Positions 8,724 through 15,591 of a stretch of 64,000 nucleotides of DNA are shown piece by piece. Position numbers and translations under genes: made by a program. The first letter of the stretch is position 1. Every line of letters begins with the position of its first letter. Source of the stretch: Propionibacterium sp. (GTDB lineage Bacteria > Actinomycetota > Actinomycetes > Propionibacteriales > Propionibacteriaceae); the NCBI GenBank assembly GCA_012517405.1, contig JAAYVB010000004.1, positions 62,001-126,000 of the forward strand, read 5' to 3'. The notes below the pieces were generated by a model. That model saw nothing but the letters and a program-made list of their open reading frames with translations. It was not told where the DNA came from and made no database searches.

Positions 8724-8818
8724 GAGCGTGCCTGATCTTCTTCACCTGGGGCGTTAGATCGATCCAAACCGGCCAATTCGGCAGTTTCGGGCTCAAGTGA
8801 AGAAGATGAGGCACGCTC
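8724..8818. repeat. 95-nt nested-palindrome element, copy 1
   Basis: Two 22-nt arms (8724-8745 and 8797-8818) are complementary at 21 of 22 positions and enclose a 51-nt loop. The arms carry the shared core CTGATCTTCTTCA. The loop contains AGATCGATCCAAA, itself part of a shorter palindrome. A second copy with identical loop length lies at 25624-25712. Both copies lie between the 3' end of one plus-strand gene and the next plus-strand gene. It may be a terminator or a dispersed palindromic unit; no T-tract follows. Confidence 0.75.
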
Positions 8819-8904
8819 GGGTCCGCAGGCCGGTGGGGATGCCGGATTTCCGGGCTCGACCGGGGTGCCATGATGGTGCCAGCTGAGCCAAGGAGGCTGA
8901 TGAC

Positions 8905-9642
8905 ATGCTCGCGATCATCGCAGCGTTGCCCGAAGAGTTGTCGGCGATCGTGGAGGCCGCGCGCGGCGAGGGCGAGATCCGCACCGAGACGGTGGCGGGC
9001 ATCACGCTCATGCATGCCACCCTCGCGGGTCGCCAGGTGCTGCTGGCGCGCTCGGGTGTCGGCAAGGTAGCCGCAGCCGCCACCGCCGCCATTCTCGCCG
9101 AGCGGGTCACGGGCATGATCCTGGTCGGCACCGCCGGAGGCCTCGGGCCGAATGTGAATCCCGGAGATGTGGTCATCGCCACCGAGCTGCTCCAGCACGA
9201 CCTTGATGCGCGTCCGCTGTGGGACCGGTGGGTATCGCCCGTCGTGGGAGTGGCCCGCATTCCCGTGGACCCCTACCTCACTGCGGCACTCGCGGCGGCA
9301 GCGGTCGGCGCCTGTTCGGCGCACCGCGCCGAGCTGTCCGCGCTCGGTTTCGGCGAGCCCGCGGTGCACCCCGGCTTGGTGATCTCGGGGGACTTGTTCG
9401 TCGCCACCGCCGAGGGTTCGGCCCAGCTACGCGCAGAACTCCCCGATGCCCTCGCGGTGGAGATGGAAGGTGCCGCGGTTGCCCAGGTCTGCGCCGCCGC
9501 AGGAGTCCCGTTCGCGGTGGCCAGGACCATCTCGGATCGCGCCGACCACAATGCCACCGTCGACTTCCCGGTTTTCTTGAACCAGGTCGCCGCGCCTTAT
9601 GCGCACGATCTGGTGGTGGGCGCGCTCAAGGTTCTCACATAG
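8905..9642 (+). CDS. mtnN: 5'-methylthioadenosine / S-adenosylhomocysteine nucleosidase
   Basis: A 245-aa cytosolic nucleosidase that cleaves the N-glycosidic bond of MTA and SAH to recycle methionine and clear SAM by-products. The N terminus LAIIAALPEEL, the GTAGGLGPNVNPGDVV loop, the substrate segment VEMEGAAVAQV (catalytic/ribose Glu) and SDRADHNA (general-acid Asp) are all present. The ATG at 8905 has AGGAGG 8 nt upstream. A degenerate second copy of the central-to-C-terminal part lies at 13425-13602, on the far side of the low-GC bacteriocin insert that begins just after this gene. Confidence 0.93.
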   Translation: MLAIIAALPEELSAIVEAARGEGEIRTETVAGITLMHATLAGRQVLLARSGVGKVAAAATAAILAERVTGMILVGTAGGLGPNVNPGDVVIATELLQHDLDARPLWDRWVSPVVGVARIPVDPYLTAALAAAAVGACSAHRAELSALGFGEPAVHPGLVISGDLFVATAEGSAQLRAELPDALAVEMEGAAVAQVCAAAGVPFAVARTISDRADHNATVDFPVFLNQVAAPYAHDLVVGALKVLT

Positions 9643-9803
9643 GGATAGCGGGCGTCCTTCGTCCCGAGAGCCGGCATGTGGCCGATCTACTCGATGCGAT
9701 GGGCTAGATGTCGCGTCGGAAGCTTATATCACACATCTGCGGCTGCGGTCAAGTAGTCGAAGGGCTAATACTATTTGCCGGGTTTTTCGAGCAAGATCGT
9801 GAC

Positions 9804-9959
9804 ATGAAGCTGCTAACCCCATCCTTATCGGTTCCCTTTGCTAGGGCTCTCGAAAACCTGGGGAGTCGGGATTGCTTGGTAGCGCGTCGTTTTCTCTCGG
9901 CCCTGAATGGTCGGAGCCATAATATTCGAGTTGTTTCTGTTTTCCGTGAGGAGAGATAG
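9804..9959 (+). CDS. Small leader ORF coupled to the bacteriocin precursor
   Basis: A 51-codon ORF (begins MKLLTPSLSVPFARALENL, ends VVSVFREER) whose TAG stop shares its last base with the GTG start of the precursor gene. The SD of the precursor (GAGGAG) lies inside its last codons. That arrangement suggests translational coupling rather than chance, but there is no family match I recognise. An in-frame GTG/ATG further upstream (9708) would extend it to 83 residues. It could be a leader or regulatory peptide. Confidence 0.4.
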   Translation: MKLLTPSLSVPFARALENLGSRDCLVARRFLSALNGRSHNIRVVSVFREER

Positions 9960-10864
9960 TGTCATCCCAATACTTGATGATTGTCGATGGTCTGTGCCCT
10001 GCCTGTTCTTCTCTTGGAAGAGAGGTTGCAGGGATTTCCCAGATACGACCGGTGGCTGAACAGAGCTCGGAGGCGAAAAGTCTTCAGGAAAGTGTTGCGT
10101 TCACGGCTCCCTGCCTCGTTGAAATAGACGCGGATAGTCCACCGCGAATCTTCAGCGGATGGAGGATGCGTTTAAAGCTCATACAGGTGCTCGGTTGGCG
10201 GCAAAGCCGCGACTGGCTTCGGCTTCTGTACAAGGAGCTAGAAGCGCGGCAATCTCGTGGTGGCATGACACGGCGAAACCTTCTGGCGGGTGCGGGAATC
10301 GGGGTCCTAGCTGCTGTGTTCAACGTTGCACGGGCGGCTGCCAACGAGACTTCTCCCCGTGGGACACCGTCAGTCACAGAAATTGGTTTGGAAGCTAGTC
10401 AGATCGCATTGGCTAGCGCAGAAGGCCAGCAGGCTGTCGCAAACTGGGGACCCGCAACCAGCAGTTACCGCATCGTGAGTGACGGCCATCTGGCCACTGC
10501 TCTGGTCCATAGCTCCAGCCAAGTCAGCTTCCTCCTTGAGGAAGAACCCCGCGCCTCATTCAGCTTGGGCTTGTCGGGGAGAAGCCTTGAGATCTACGCC
10601 GTCAACGGAGCGTTGCTTGCAACTCTCGATGTCAGCAGGAAGGGCGCGCGACCGATCTACCCTGATTCAGCAGGTGCTCATCCACAGAATACGGCGTCCT
10701 TCGGCGTGTGCCTCGTTGGCTGCCTCGGCTTGAGTATCGATACCGGGTGCATTCTCAACTGTGCCGAGGCTGCGCTCAACCCTGTGAACGGCCTCGCGTG
10801 TATCGTGTGTGCTGGAGCCAACGGGATATCGTGCGCTTGGGGCTGTCGCGGCCATCTCTTGTGA
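9959..10864 (+). CDS. Halocin-C8-like bacteriocin precursor with N-terminal CPxC domain and internal Tat signal
   Basis: A 301-aa modular protein. Residues 1-95 resemble a small thioredoxin/DCC-like domain with CPAC at about 13-16. Residues 103-128 (MTRRNLLAGAGIGVLAAVF) look like a twin-arginine signal/anchor. A roughly 115-residue linker follows. The last 57 residues hold eight cysteines in CX3C, CX3C, CX2C, CX3C pairs with Gly/Ala-rich spacing, resembling the halocin C8 peptide. In halocin C8 one precursor yields both an N-terminal immunity protein and a C-terminal Cys-rich peptide; the same plan is inferred here. GTG 9959 has AGGAG 5 nt upstream. The ATG at 10265 would give a simple Tat precursor but lacks a convincing SD. 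Confidence 0.65.
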   Translation: MSSQYLMIVDGLCPACSSLGREVAGISQIRPVAEQSSEAKSLQESVAFTAPCLVEIDADSPPRIFSGWRMRLKLIQVLGWRQSRDWLRLLYKELEARQSRGGMTRRNLLAGAGIGVLAAVFNVARAAANETSPRGTPSVTEIGLEASQIALASAEGQQAVANWGPATSSYRIVSDGHLATALVHSSSQVSFLLEEEPRASFSLGLSGRSLEIYAVNGALLATLDVSRKGARPIYPDSAGAHPQNTASFGVCLVGCLGLSIDTGCILNCAEAALNPVNGLACIVCAGANGISCAWGCRGHLL

Positions 10865-10875
10865 GGATTTAGATC

Positions 10876-11655
10876 GTGAGTTCGCTCTTACTTGTTGACC
10901 CCCAGCTCGGCCGCTACGGTCTTGGGGCGCTGGCGGATCAGGTGCCCGGTGCAATCGCGGATCCCGTTTCTGTTGTGCACTCAGTCCTCGCCCTGGCTCA
11001 GGCGGCTGACGTATTGAACCGCATTCAAGTCGCTGTTGATCCGGTGCCTTCTGTCGTTGCTGCGCGTGCTATCGGATGCAGTGTTGTTGCTCGGTTGCTT
11101 GTGACCCACAAGGTTGACAGAATCTTGCTGATCGATCCCGGCTCCGCTTTTACGCGGGACGTGGGCTTTCACGAGGCGCGCCAAATCGACATGCGCTTGG
11201 CTGAGAGGTTGGCTGCAGGACTGCAGAAAGAAGCGGATCCTCGCGATGTCGCGATCTGGCTGGATCCGCAGATTGGCGAGGGTAGGTTTCCGGAGGCCGC
11301 TTATGAGCTGATGGCTCGCGGGCTCAGTCGTCGCCCAGAAGTGCGCGAGCCTTTGGAGCAGGCCTTGCGGGCCACGGAACTTCCGCGGCAGCCGTACGAT
11401 GATCGGCGATGGCGCCCGGGGCCCGAGGTCGCGGAACAGCTCGACTGGCTGGCCAATCTCCGTGAGGCGGCATCCAGCGAAGTTACCATTTGGCTTTCGC
11501 GCGATGCAGGTGGAAGGCCGCCCTCCGCTCAGCGAGACTACTTGGCGAATACTCTGTCAGGTGCCGCGATTGTTGAGCAGCCATGGGAAGAATACGATTT
11601 CATGGCCGATCCCACAGCGCTGGCCACGGCAGTTCGCGATTGGCTTGTCAGCTAG
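10876..11655 (+). CDS. Alpha/beta-hydrolase-like protein in the bacteriocin operon
   Basis: A 259-aa protein starting at a GTG 11 nt after the precursor stop. The order of motifs resembles an alpha/beta hydrolase: AIGCSVVARL sits where the nucleophile elbow would be, then RILLIDPG, and a C-terminal YDFMADPTALATAVRDWL that matches the usual region of the catalytic His but lacks a histidine. It could be a degenerate hydrolase acting in maturation or immunity, or a non-catalytic partner. No signal peptide is visible. The function is not established by sequence; operon position is the main clue. Confidence 0.55.
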   Translation: MSSLLLVDPQLGRYGLGALADQVPGAIADPVSVVHSVLALAQAADVLNRIQVAVDPVPSVVAARAIGCSVVARLLVTHKVDRILLIDPGSAFTRDVGFHEARQIDMRLAERLAAGLQKEADPRDVAIWLDPQIGEGRFPEAAYELMARGLSRRPEVREPLEQALRATELPRQPYDDRRWRPGPEVAEQLDWLANLREAASSEVTIWLSRDAGGRPPSAQRDYLANTLSGAAIVEQPWEEYDFMADPTALATAVRDWLVS

Positions 11656-11724
11656 TCCGATCAATCGACTCCAAGCAAGTATCGGATGAGATCTTGCGAA
11701 AGCGCATATCGGTAGGTAAAGCAA

Positions 11725-11943
11725 GTGAAAAGTCTGTCAGCGGTTCTTATTATGCTCGGCATTCTCTTGTGTCCTAGCATCAATAACTCATTCTGCTATG
11801 CGGAGAACTCGAACATGGTTCGAGCGCACGGCGATAGTCAGCAATCGAGCATAGCCTCCGCGCACGAACTGGGGAAAACGGACATCTCAGCTGACGAGCT
11901 ATGCAGACTGTTTCCGTGGCTTCCCGCATGTCGGAATGTATAA
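11725..11943 (+). CDS. Small secreted peptide precursor
   Basis: A 72-aa ORF from a GTG start. Residues 1-26 form a classic Sec signal peptide (basic MKSL start, hydrophobic AVLIMLGILLC core, cleavage predicted after FCYA). The mature part would be about 46 residues, hydrophilic, ending in a two-cysteine WLPACRNV tail. The surrounding DNA is AT-rich for this genome. It may be a second antimicrobial peptide, an immunity peptide, or a peptide signal for the adjacent convergent two-component genes. No family is recognised. Confidence 0.5.
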   Translation: MKSLSAVLIMLGILLCPSINNSFCYAENSNMVRAHGDSQQSSIASAHELGKTDISADELCRLFPWLPACRNV

Positions 11944-11947
11944 ATGA

Positions 11948-12526
11948 CTACAGGTGGCTGAATGCCCACGCGGACAATTGGGTTCGGGATTGCGACATGG
12001 TCTTTCGCATACATGAACTCACGTGGGCCTTGATCGTTGCATCAGAGACCCCAAGCCTCCGGGCTATTTGATGATTGGTGAGACCTTGGCAAACAAGATC
12101 AAGAACCTGGCTCTCACGATTAGTCAGGTCGCCCTGTGGGCGCGTGACGTTCTCGACAGGAGTACTTAGGAGCGCGGCCTCGATAGCTTCGATTTCGGCG
12201 GACTTGGGCAAGAAGGCGTCAGGGCCGGAGGAGGAAACGCTACTCTCGAATGCTTGCCAGTCGTAGGAGGACAGCATGACAATACGAATCTGAGGATTTG
12301 CCTTCTTGATCCGGTCGCAAGCGGTGACCCCGTCCATGACTGGCATTCCAATATCCATGAGGACCGCATCGACCGGCTTCGCCAGGCAGAATTCGACTGC
12401 TTGAGTCCCGTTGTCTAGAGTGGCGACGACTTCAAGGAAATCGTGTCTATCGATCATTTTCGTTATTATTCTGCGGACAATTGGGTCATTATCGACGACG
12501 ATGACTTTCAGAGTTGTCTCAGCCAT
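11948..12526 (-). CDS. LuxR/NarL-type response regulator
   Basis: A 192-aa regulator. The receiver domain occupies residues 1-120 (KVIVVDNDPIVRR acidic pocket, VLMDIGMPVMDG with the phospho-acceptor Asp, MLSSYD, and a Lys in DAFLPKSAE). A C-terminal LuxR HTH follows (LTNRESQVLDLVCQGLTNHQ, IARRLGVSDATIKAHV). The ATG at 12526 overlaps the upstream sensor stop by 8 nt (ATGGCTGA). It is convergent with the bacteriocin genes and likely regulates them. An alternative start at 12568 would lie deep in the sensor gene. Confidence 0.88.
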   Translation of the reverse strand: MAETTLKVIVVDNDPIVRRIITKMIDRHDFLEVVATLDNGTQAVEFCLAKPVDAVLMDIGMPVMDGVTACDRIKKANPQIRIVMLSSYDWQAFESSVSSSGPDAFLPKSAEIEAIEAALLSTPVENVTRPQGDLTNRESQVLDLVCQGLTNHQIARRLGVSDATIKAHVSSCMRKTMSQSRTQLSAWAFSHL

Positions 12527-13379
12527 GTTTTCTCTTTGGAGAATCGTCGCGGTGAAAAGGCCCCCCATATGCTAACTGCGGAGGCTGTTGGCCTTCCGGG
12601 CCTACTGATCGTTCATGTTGGTGAAGAACTGTATCGCTGGGCTGATACTCGGCTAGATCTTTCATGACCTGACGGGCTTCATAGACCACAGCTTCACATG
12701 CCCGTGCAGCTTGCGCCAGTTTCTCGGCAGACTCGGGGTTGGTTGAGTCTTGCTGCAATTCGCGGGTGAGCCAAAGAGCCTGAGCGGCCTTCTGTGCGAC
12801 AGAATCGTGCAGACTCCGCGCCGCTGAGGAGGAAAGGCGCTCAGATTCGGCGAGAAGATTGCTCTCGCGGCGCTGTCGTCGCCGTTCTGCATGCCCAAGG
12901 AGGCAGCCGATTGCGGAAGAGACCGCGGTCAGCAGCAGGTGGTTACCCATGAGTAAGCACCAGAGTTCGGCAGTGGCTGCGTTGACCGACAGATGGAGAC
13001 CGGCCAGGGCGAGATGGCATACCGCCCAGATCGCTCCGGAGGCAGGTCGCCCGACTGCAAATGCAACTATCAGAAGCGCGTAGCCACTGACGATGGCTGG
13101 TGCTGCGTCGATTGTGGGCCAGGCGACGTAGAGAATGAGGAGCGCTGTTCCAGTCGCGATGATCGACCAAGTCAAGAAGCGTTCGGACAGTGCGACCGCA
13201 ACCAGAACGGAGCATTGCACAATGGTGGCGAGCCAGTTCTCATTCCATGGGACTTCGGAACCGTAGTACAACCCAGCCAGCAACACAGCAGCGCCGATAG
13301 TCCACTGTCGCGACAGGCCCGAGGCATTGCCTCGACCGGAAGATATGGGTCGAGTCGCGATCTTTCCTTTCCGTGACAT
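12519..13379 (-). CDS. Membrane sensor protein, HisKA_3-like, lacking an HATPase domain
   Basis: A 286-aa protein with about six predicted membrane segments (between residues 25 and 165, e.g. IVQCSVLVAVALSERF, IVSGYALLIVAFAVG). A coiled stretch and a dimerisation/phospho-acceptor helix follow (AARSLHDSVAQKAAQAL, near residue 190). After the helix only about 70 charged, Pro/Gln-rich residues remain. No N, G1 or G2 boxes of the kinase ATPase domain exist in this or another frame before the response regulator begins. It may be phosphorylated in trans or act as a degenerate regulator. The start at 13379 has no good SD and lies close to the mtnN remnant, so a promoter-proximal rearrangement is possible. 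Confidence 0.72.
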   Translation of the reverse strand: MSRKGKIATRPISSGRGNASGLSRQWTIGAAVLLAGLYYGSEVPWNENWLATIVQCSVLVAVALSERFLTWSIIATGTALLILYVAWPTIDAAPAIVSGYALLIVAFAVGRPASGAIWAVCHLALAGLHLSVNAATAELWCLLMGNHLLLTAVSSAIGCLLGHAERRRQRRESNLLAESERLSSSAARSLHDSVAQKAAQALWLTRELQQDSTNPESAEKLAQAARACEAVVYEARQVMKDLAEYQPSDTVLHQHERSVGPEGQQPPQLAYGGPFHRDDSPKRKHG

Positions 13380-13424
13380 GTACCCATGGTGGCATTCAGC
13401 TCGAGCGCGGGTTTGGGTGCCCCT

Positions 13425-13602
13425 GGGGCATCGGTCTGTTCGACGCGTTGTGTGGAGCTGCTCTTACTTGGTCTCGATGACCACACGGTGCACCGAGACC
13501 TGGTCATTTCGGGCGACCTGTTCGTGGCCACCCCCGAGGATTCGGCCCAGCTGCGCGCAGAACTCCCCGATGCCCTGGCCTCAGAGATGGAAGGTGCCGC
13601 TC
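13425..13602 (+). pseudogene. Fragment of a second mtnN copy
   Basis: Bases 13485-13600 align closely with bases 9365-9480 of mtnN, preserving DLVISGDLFVAT and SAQLRAELPDALASEMEGAA. Similarity extends weakly leftward to about 13425 and ends abruptly at 13602. No start, no N-terminal half and no C-terminal substrate site remain. Substitutions are spread over the fragment, so it is an old paralogue remnant and not a fresh target-site duplication. Confidence 0.8.
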
Positions 13603-13649
13603 AGCGCGCGGACCGCCCGAGCAGACTCTGGTAGGGTGCACGGAAAGAA

Positions 13650-13777
13650 CGTGCTCCGGGGTCGGTGAAAGTCCGAACCGGCGGTGATAGTCCGCGACCC
13701 GGCGGCTCCTCGCGAGCCAATGGTTGAGCCGGTGGAATTCCGGCGCCGACGGTTAAAGTCCGGATGGGAGGCGCACG
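13650..13777 (+). promoter_or_regulatory. FMN riboswitch (RFN element)
   Basis: The sequence carries the conserved RFN blocks in order: CTCCGGGGTCGGTGAAAGTC, CCGAACCGGCGGTGATAGTC, CGCGACC, GGTGGAATTCCGG, CGCCGACGGTTAAAGTC and CGGATGGGAGG. The closing helix P1 is CGTGC (13650-13654) with GCACG (13773-13777). It lies directly upstream of ribD and would sense FMN to repress the riboflavin operon. Confidence 0.95.
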
Positions 13778-13851
13778 CGGTTCGTGGCGTTGCTGCGCGC
13801 CGGCGGATTTGTCGCCGGCACCAATAGTGCGTCCCCGAATCCCTGCCTGTC

Positions 13852-13888
13852 CTGCCCCGGAGTCGTCTCCAGAGACGACGGAGGGCAG
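13852..13888 (+). promoter_or_regulatory. SD-sequestering hairpin (riboswitch expression platform)
   Basis: CTGCCC (13852-13857) pairs with GGGCAG (13883-13888), and inside it GTCGTCTC (13862-13869) pairs with GAGACGAC (13872-13879). The ribD Shine-Dalgarno GGAGGG (13880-13885) is partly buried in the outer stem and the ATG (13889) follows immediately. There is no T-tract. This fits a translational off-state controlled by the upstream FMN aptamer. Confidence 0.7.
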
Positions 13889-14965
13889 ATGAAACGGCAG
13901 CGGCAGCCGGCGGGAATGTCCGGCGAGCACCATGAGGAGTGGATGCGGCGCGCGCTTGAGCTTGCCGCCCGTTCCCCCGAAGTAGACCCCAATCCTCGTG
14001 TCGGTTGCGTGCTGGTCGACGACGCCGGCCTCATCCGGGGCGAGGGCTGGCACACTGGCGCCGGAACACCACACGCCGAGGTCGAGGCCCTCCACGCGGC
14101 GGGTTCGAATGCTGCCGGCACGACCGCCTATGTGAGCCTGGAACCCTGCAACCACCACGGCCGCACCGGCCCTTGCGTCCAGGCGCTGCTGCACGCCGGG
14201 GTCCGGCGGGTGGTGTACGCGCAGGCCGACCCGAACCCGCGCGCGGCCGGTGGCGCGGCAAGCCTGGTCGCGAATGGCGTCGACGTCATCGGCGGCATTC
14301 TCGGCGGCGAAGCGACCGCACTCAACCGGACCTGGACGTTCTCAGCGATCCATGGCCGCCCGTTCGTCACCTGGAAGGTCGCCGCTACCCTGGACGGCCG
14401 GACCGCGGCAGCCGACGGCACATCAGCCTGGATCACCGGCGCACCAGCGCGGGCCGATGTCCATCAGCTGCGCGCCCGCTGCGGGGCGATCCTCATCGGC
14501 ACCGGCACCGCGCTCGTCGACGATCCCCAGCTCACCGTCCGCGGTCCTGATGCCACACTCGCGCCCAAGCAGCCGTTGCGGGTAGTCATCGGACGCCGCC
14601 CGATCCCCGCCAACGCGCGCGTCCTCTCCCCGGAGGCACCCACGCTGCTGCTGAACGCAAGCCCGGACGCCGTCCTGGCGCGCCTGCACGAGCACGGCAT
14701 CCACCGGGCCCTGCTCGAGGGCGGGGCCACCTTGGCAGCTGCCTTCCTCACCGCCGGCCTGATCGACGAGATCGTCGCCTACATCGCGCCCGCACTGCTC
14801 GGATCGGGTGCGCCGATGATCGGTGACCTCGGTGTCACGTCCATGGCCGGCATTCGCCGCTATGCCCTCGCCGACGTGACCCGGCTGGGCGACGACGTAC
14901 GGCTGACCCTTCGCCCGCTTCCTGACGCATCCAGAACCAACCAGATCAACCCCAGTAAGGAGTGA
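13889..14965 (+). CDS. ribD: Bifunctional riboflavin biosynthesis deaminase/reductase
   Basis: Carries out the second and third steps of riboflavin synthesis (deamination of the pyrimidine, then side-chain reduction). The N-terminal cytidine-deaminase-like domain shows HAEVEAL and the zinc cysteines in EPCNHHGRTGPC. The C-terminal reductase domain begins at RPFVTWKVAATLDGRTA and includes LLEGGATLAAAFL. The ATG at 13889 (358 aa) directly follows the SD-sequestering hairpin. An in-frame GTG at 13784 would place the start against the riboswitch, and ATG 13916 is an alternative. First gene of the rib operon. Confidence 0.93.
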   Translation: MKRQRQPAGMSGEHHEEWMRRALELAARSPEVDPNPRVGCVLVDDAGLIRGEGWHTGAGTPHAEVEALHAAGSNAAGTTAYVSLEPCNHHGRTGPCVQALLHAGVRRVVYAQADPNPRAAGGAASLVANGVDVIGGILGGEATALNRTWTFSAIHGRPFVTWKVAATLDGRTAAADGTSAWITGAPARADVHQLRARCGAILIGTGTALVDDPQLTVRGPDATLAPKQPLRVVIGRRPIPANARVLSPEAPTLLLNASPDAVLARLHEHGIHRALLEGGATLAAAFLTAGLIDEIVAYIAPALLGSGAPMIGDLGVTSMAGIRRYALADVTRLGDDVRLTLRPLPDASRTNQINPSKE

Positions 14966-14967
14966 AC

Positions 14968-15591
14968 ATGTTTACCGGCATCATTGAGGAGCTCGGCGAG
15001 GTCACCGAGGTCCGTCATCTGAACGATTCCGCCGTGCTGTCCGTCCGTGGCCGGCTCGTCACCTCCGACGCCACCGCCGGCAGCTCGATCGCCGTGAACG
15101 GCACCTGCCTCACCGTAACCGCGCTCGACGGCGACACCTTCGCCGTCGACGTCATGGCCGAGTCGCTCAGCCGCACCTCCCTGGGCCGGCTCACGCCCGG
15201 CGACCAGGTCAACCTGGAGCGAGCGATGGCAGCATCGAGCCGCTTCGGCGGGCACGTCGTCCAAGGACATGTCGACGGCACGGGTGAGATCCTGTCCCGA
15301 ACGCCGGGCGACCAATGGGAGGTCGTCGAGATCTCCTGCCCACCACATGTGCGGCGCTATCTGGTGGAGAAGGGATCGATCGCCGTCGACGGCGTCTCCC
15401 TCACCGTCTACGACATCCGGCCTGACCGGTTCACTGTCTCGCTGATCCCGACCACGCTCGCGTCGACGAACCTCGGCTCCGCCGCCGTCGGCACCGTGGT
15501 CAACCTCGAGGCCGACATCCTGGGCAAGTACGTCGTCGCCCACCTCGACCACCTCGAGCCCGGCGCAGCGCAGGAGGTGACCCGTGGCTGA
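14968..15591 (+). CDS. ribE: Riboflavin synthase alpha subunit
   Basis: A 207-aa protein that dismutates two lumazine molecules to riboflavin. It has the internally duplicated lumazine-binding barrel: first repeat MFTGIIEELG...NGTCLTVTAL, second GHVVQGHVDGTG...DGVSLTVYDI. ATG 14968 follows AAGGAG by 5 nt, and the ribD stop overlaps that SD region. The stop overlaps the next GTG by 8 nt. Confidence 0.95.
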   Translation: MFTGIIEELGEVTEVRHLNDSAVLSVRGRLVTSDATAGSSIAVNGTCLTVTALDGDTFAVDVMAESLSRTSLGRLTPGDQVNLERAMAASSRFGGHVVQGHVDGTGEILSRTPGDQWEVVEISCPPHVRRYLVEKGSIAVDGVSLTVYDIRPDRFTVSLIPTTLASTNLGSAAVGTVVNLEADILGKYVVAHLDHLEPGAAQEVTRG

